Origin: Alphaproteobacteria bacterium
Lineage (GTDB): Bacteria; Pseudomonadota; Alphaproteobacteria; SHVP01
Direction of reading: 5' to 3'
Length of the DNA: 64,000 bases
NCBI GenBank assembly: GCA_016869765.1
Contig: VGES01000001.1
Span: forward strand, 124,001 to 188,000
Translations under genes and position numbers: made by a program
The notes under the pieces: model-generated
What the model saw: only the letters and a program-made list of their open reading frames with translations
Told to the model about the DNA's origin: nothing
Databases searched by the model: none
Shown: positions 62,401-64,000 of the stretch, in pieces
Layout: the number at the start of each line of letters is the position of its first letter
Position numbering within the stretch: the first letter of the stretch is position 1

Positions 62401-64000
62401 CGAAGCCGGGTGAGGGTGGCCAGCTTCCCGGAACCAAGGTCTCGGCGCTCATCGCGCGCCTGCGGCATTCGACGCCCGGGGTTACGTTGATCTCGCCACC
62501 GCCGCATCACGATATCTACTCGATCGAAGACCTGGCGCAGTTGATCTACGACCTGAAACAGATCAACCCCAAGGCTCTGGTCAACGTGAAGCTGGTCGCC
62601 GAGGCCGGCATCGGCACGATCGCGGCCGGGGTGGCCAAGGCCAAGGCCGACGTGATCATGATTTCGGGCCATTCCGGCGGGACCGGGGCATCGCCGCAGT
62701 CCTCGATCAAGTACGCCGGGGTGCCCTGGGAAATGGGTCTCACCGAGGTCAATCAGGTGCTGACCCTCAACCGCCTGCGTCACCGCGTGAAGTTGCGCAC
62801 GGACGGTGGCATCAAGACCGGACGCGATGTCGTCATGGCCGCCATGATGGGCGCCGAGGAATACGGCATCGGCACCGCCGGCCTGATCGCCATGGGCTGC
62901 ATCATGGTCCGGCAATGCCACTCCAACACCTGTCCGGTCGGGGTATGCACCCAGCGCGAAGACCTGCGTGAGAAGTTCGAGGGCACGCCGGAGAAGGTCG
63001 TCAATCTCGTGACGTTCATCGCCCAGGAGGTGCGCGAGATCTTGGCGGGCCTCGGCTATCGCGCGCTGGCCGATGTGATCGGTCGAACCGACCTCTTGCA
63101 TCAGGTCAGCCGCGGGGCGTCGCACTTGGACGACCTCGATTTGAACCCGCTGCTGGTGCAAGCCGACCCGGGGGATCTGCCGCGGGTGTTCACGGTCGAG
63201 GGCCGCAACGAAGTGCCCGACACGCTCGACGCCCAGATGATCAAGGATGCGTCCGAAGTGCTCGATCGTGGGCAGAAGATGCAGTTCGCCTACAACATGC
63301 GGAACACGCAGCGCGCCATCGGCACGCGGTTTTCTTCGATGCTGGTACGGCGCTTCGGGCCCGACGGCCTGAAGCCGGGCCACATCACGGTGCGCCTGCG
63401 TGGTTCCGCCGGACAGTCGCTCGGCGCGTTCGCGGTCAAAGGGCTCAAGCTCGAAGTGTTCGGCGATGCCAACGACTATGTCGGCAAGGGGTTGTCGGGC
63501 GGCACGATCGTCGTCCGGCCCTACCCGTCATCGCCGCTCAAGAGCAACGAAAACACGATCGTCGGCAACACCGTGCTCTACGGTGCGACATCCGGGAAGC
63601 TCTACGCCGCGGGCCAGGCCGGCGAACGTTTCGCGGTGCGCAACTCGGGTGCCCAGGCCGTGGTCGAAGGTTGCGGCGCCAATGGCTGTGAATACATGAC
63701 CGGCGGCACGGTCGTGATCCTCGGGCCGGTCGGCGACAACTTCGCTGCCGGCATGACCGGGGGCATGGCGTTCGTCTATGACCGCGACGGCATGTTCGAG
63801 AAGCGCGTCAACGGCGAGCACGTGCACTTTCAGCGCGTTCAGTCTTCGCACTGGGATTACGTCTGCCACAAGCTGGTCGAGCAGCATATCAAGGAGACGC
63901 AGTCGGCGTTCGCCGAAGATCTGCTCATCCATTGGGACCTCGAAGTCGGAAAATTCTGGCAGGTCGTGCCGCGGGAGGTCATCGACAAGCTCGAAGCGCC
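59496..64000 (+). CDS. gltB: Glutamate synthase large subunit (alpha), 3' truncated by window edge
   Basis: Own translation from ATG 59496: [53 protein letters not shown] (Ntn Cys); downstream of gltD; missing from ORF track because no stop occurs in the window. Confidence 0.96.
   Translation, partial: [1501 protein letters not shown]

Noticed and set aside
60939-63383. 814-aa minus-strand ORF opposite gltB
   Set aside because: Same GC shadow effect; gltB frame is clearly coding on the plus strand.

Overview
GC-rich chromosomal window with gene content and synteny typical of an alphaproteobacterium (Rhodospirillales-like by impression only; no search was run). No CRISPR array, transposase, integrase or phage gene was seen. 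Most of the window is dense housekeeping sequence in conserved blocks: polA 3' end; pckA / chvI-chvG / hprK-rapZ-manX-ptsH / ahcY (PTS-linked regulation); tsaE-amgK-murU-addB-addA; trxA; folC-accD-trpA-trpB-trpF-pyrF; lapA-like-ihfB-sppA-rpsA-cmk-aroA; tRNA-Ala; hsp20-DUF1150; ptsN-rpoN-lptB-lptA-lptC-kdsD; rnd and tRNA-Leu; uppP; gltD-gltB (gltB runs off the right edge). Accessory islands hold tandem paralogous FAD-binding dehydrogenases with an SDR, a frameshifted motA next to a motB-like gene, an intradiol dioxygenase, a secreted TPR-CHAT (caspase-like) protein, a thioredoxin-fold/2OG-Fe(II) oxygenase fusion, a tandem VOC protein, AzlCD and a DUF1007/NicO metal exporter pair. The most interesting small-scale signals are: (1) a heat-shock-type promoter plus ROSE-like UCGCU/AGGA hairpin upstream of hsp20; (2) a 14-nt perfect inverted repeat between the tRNA-Leu D-arm and its 5' leader; (3) rnd with no usable ATG/GTG/TTG start but a well-placed Shine-Dalgarno before an ATC; (4) an 18-bp perfect palindrome upstream of ahcY; (5) the motA frameshift; (6) a G8 tract in the ribosome-binding site of the VOC gene. 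I found no clear, entirely new multi-gene system; the strongest candidates are regulatory RNA/DNA elements and two unusual proteins.
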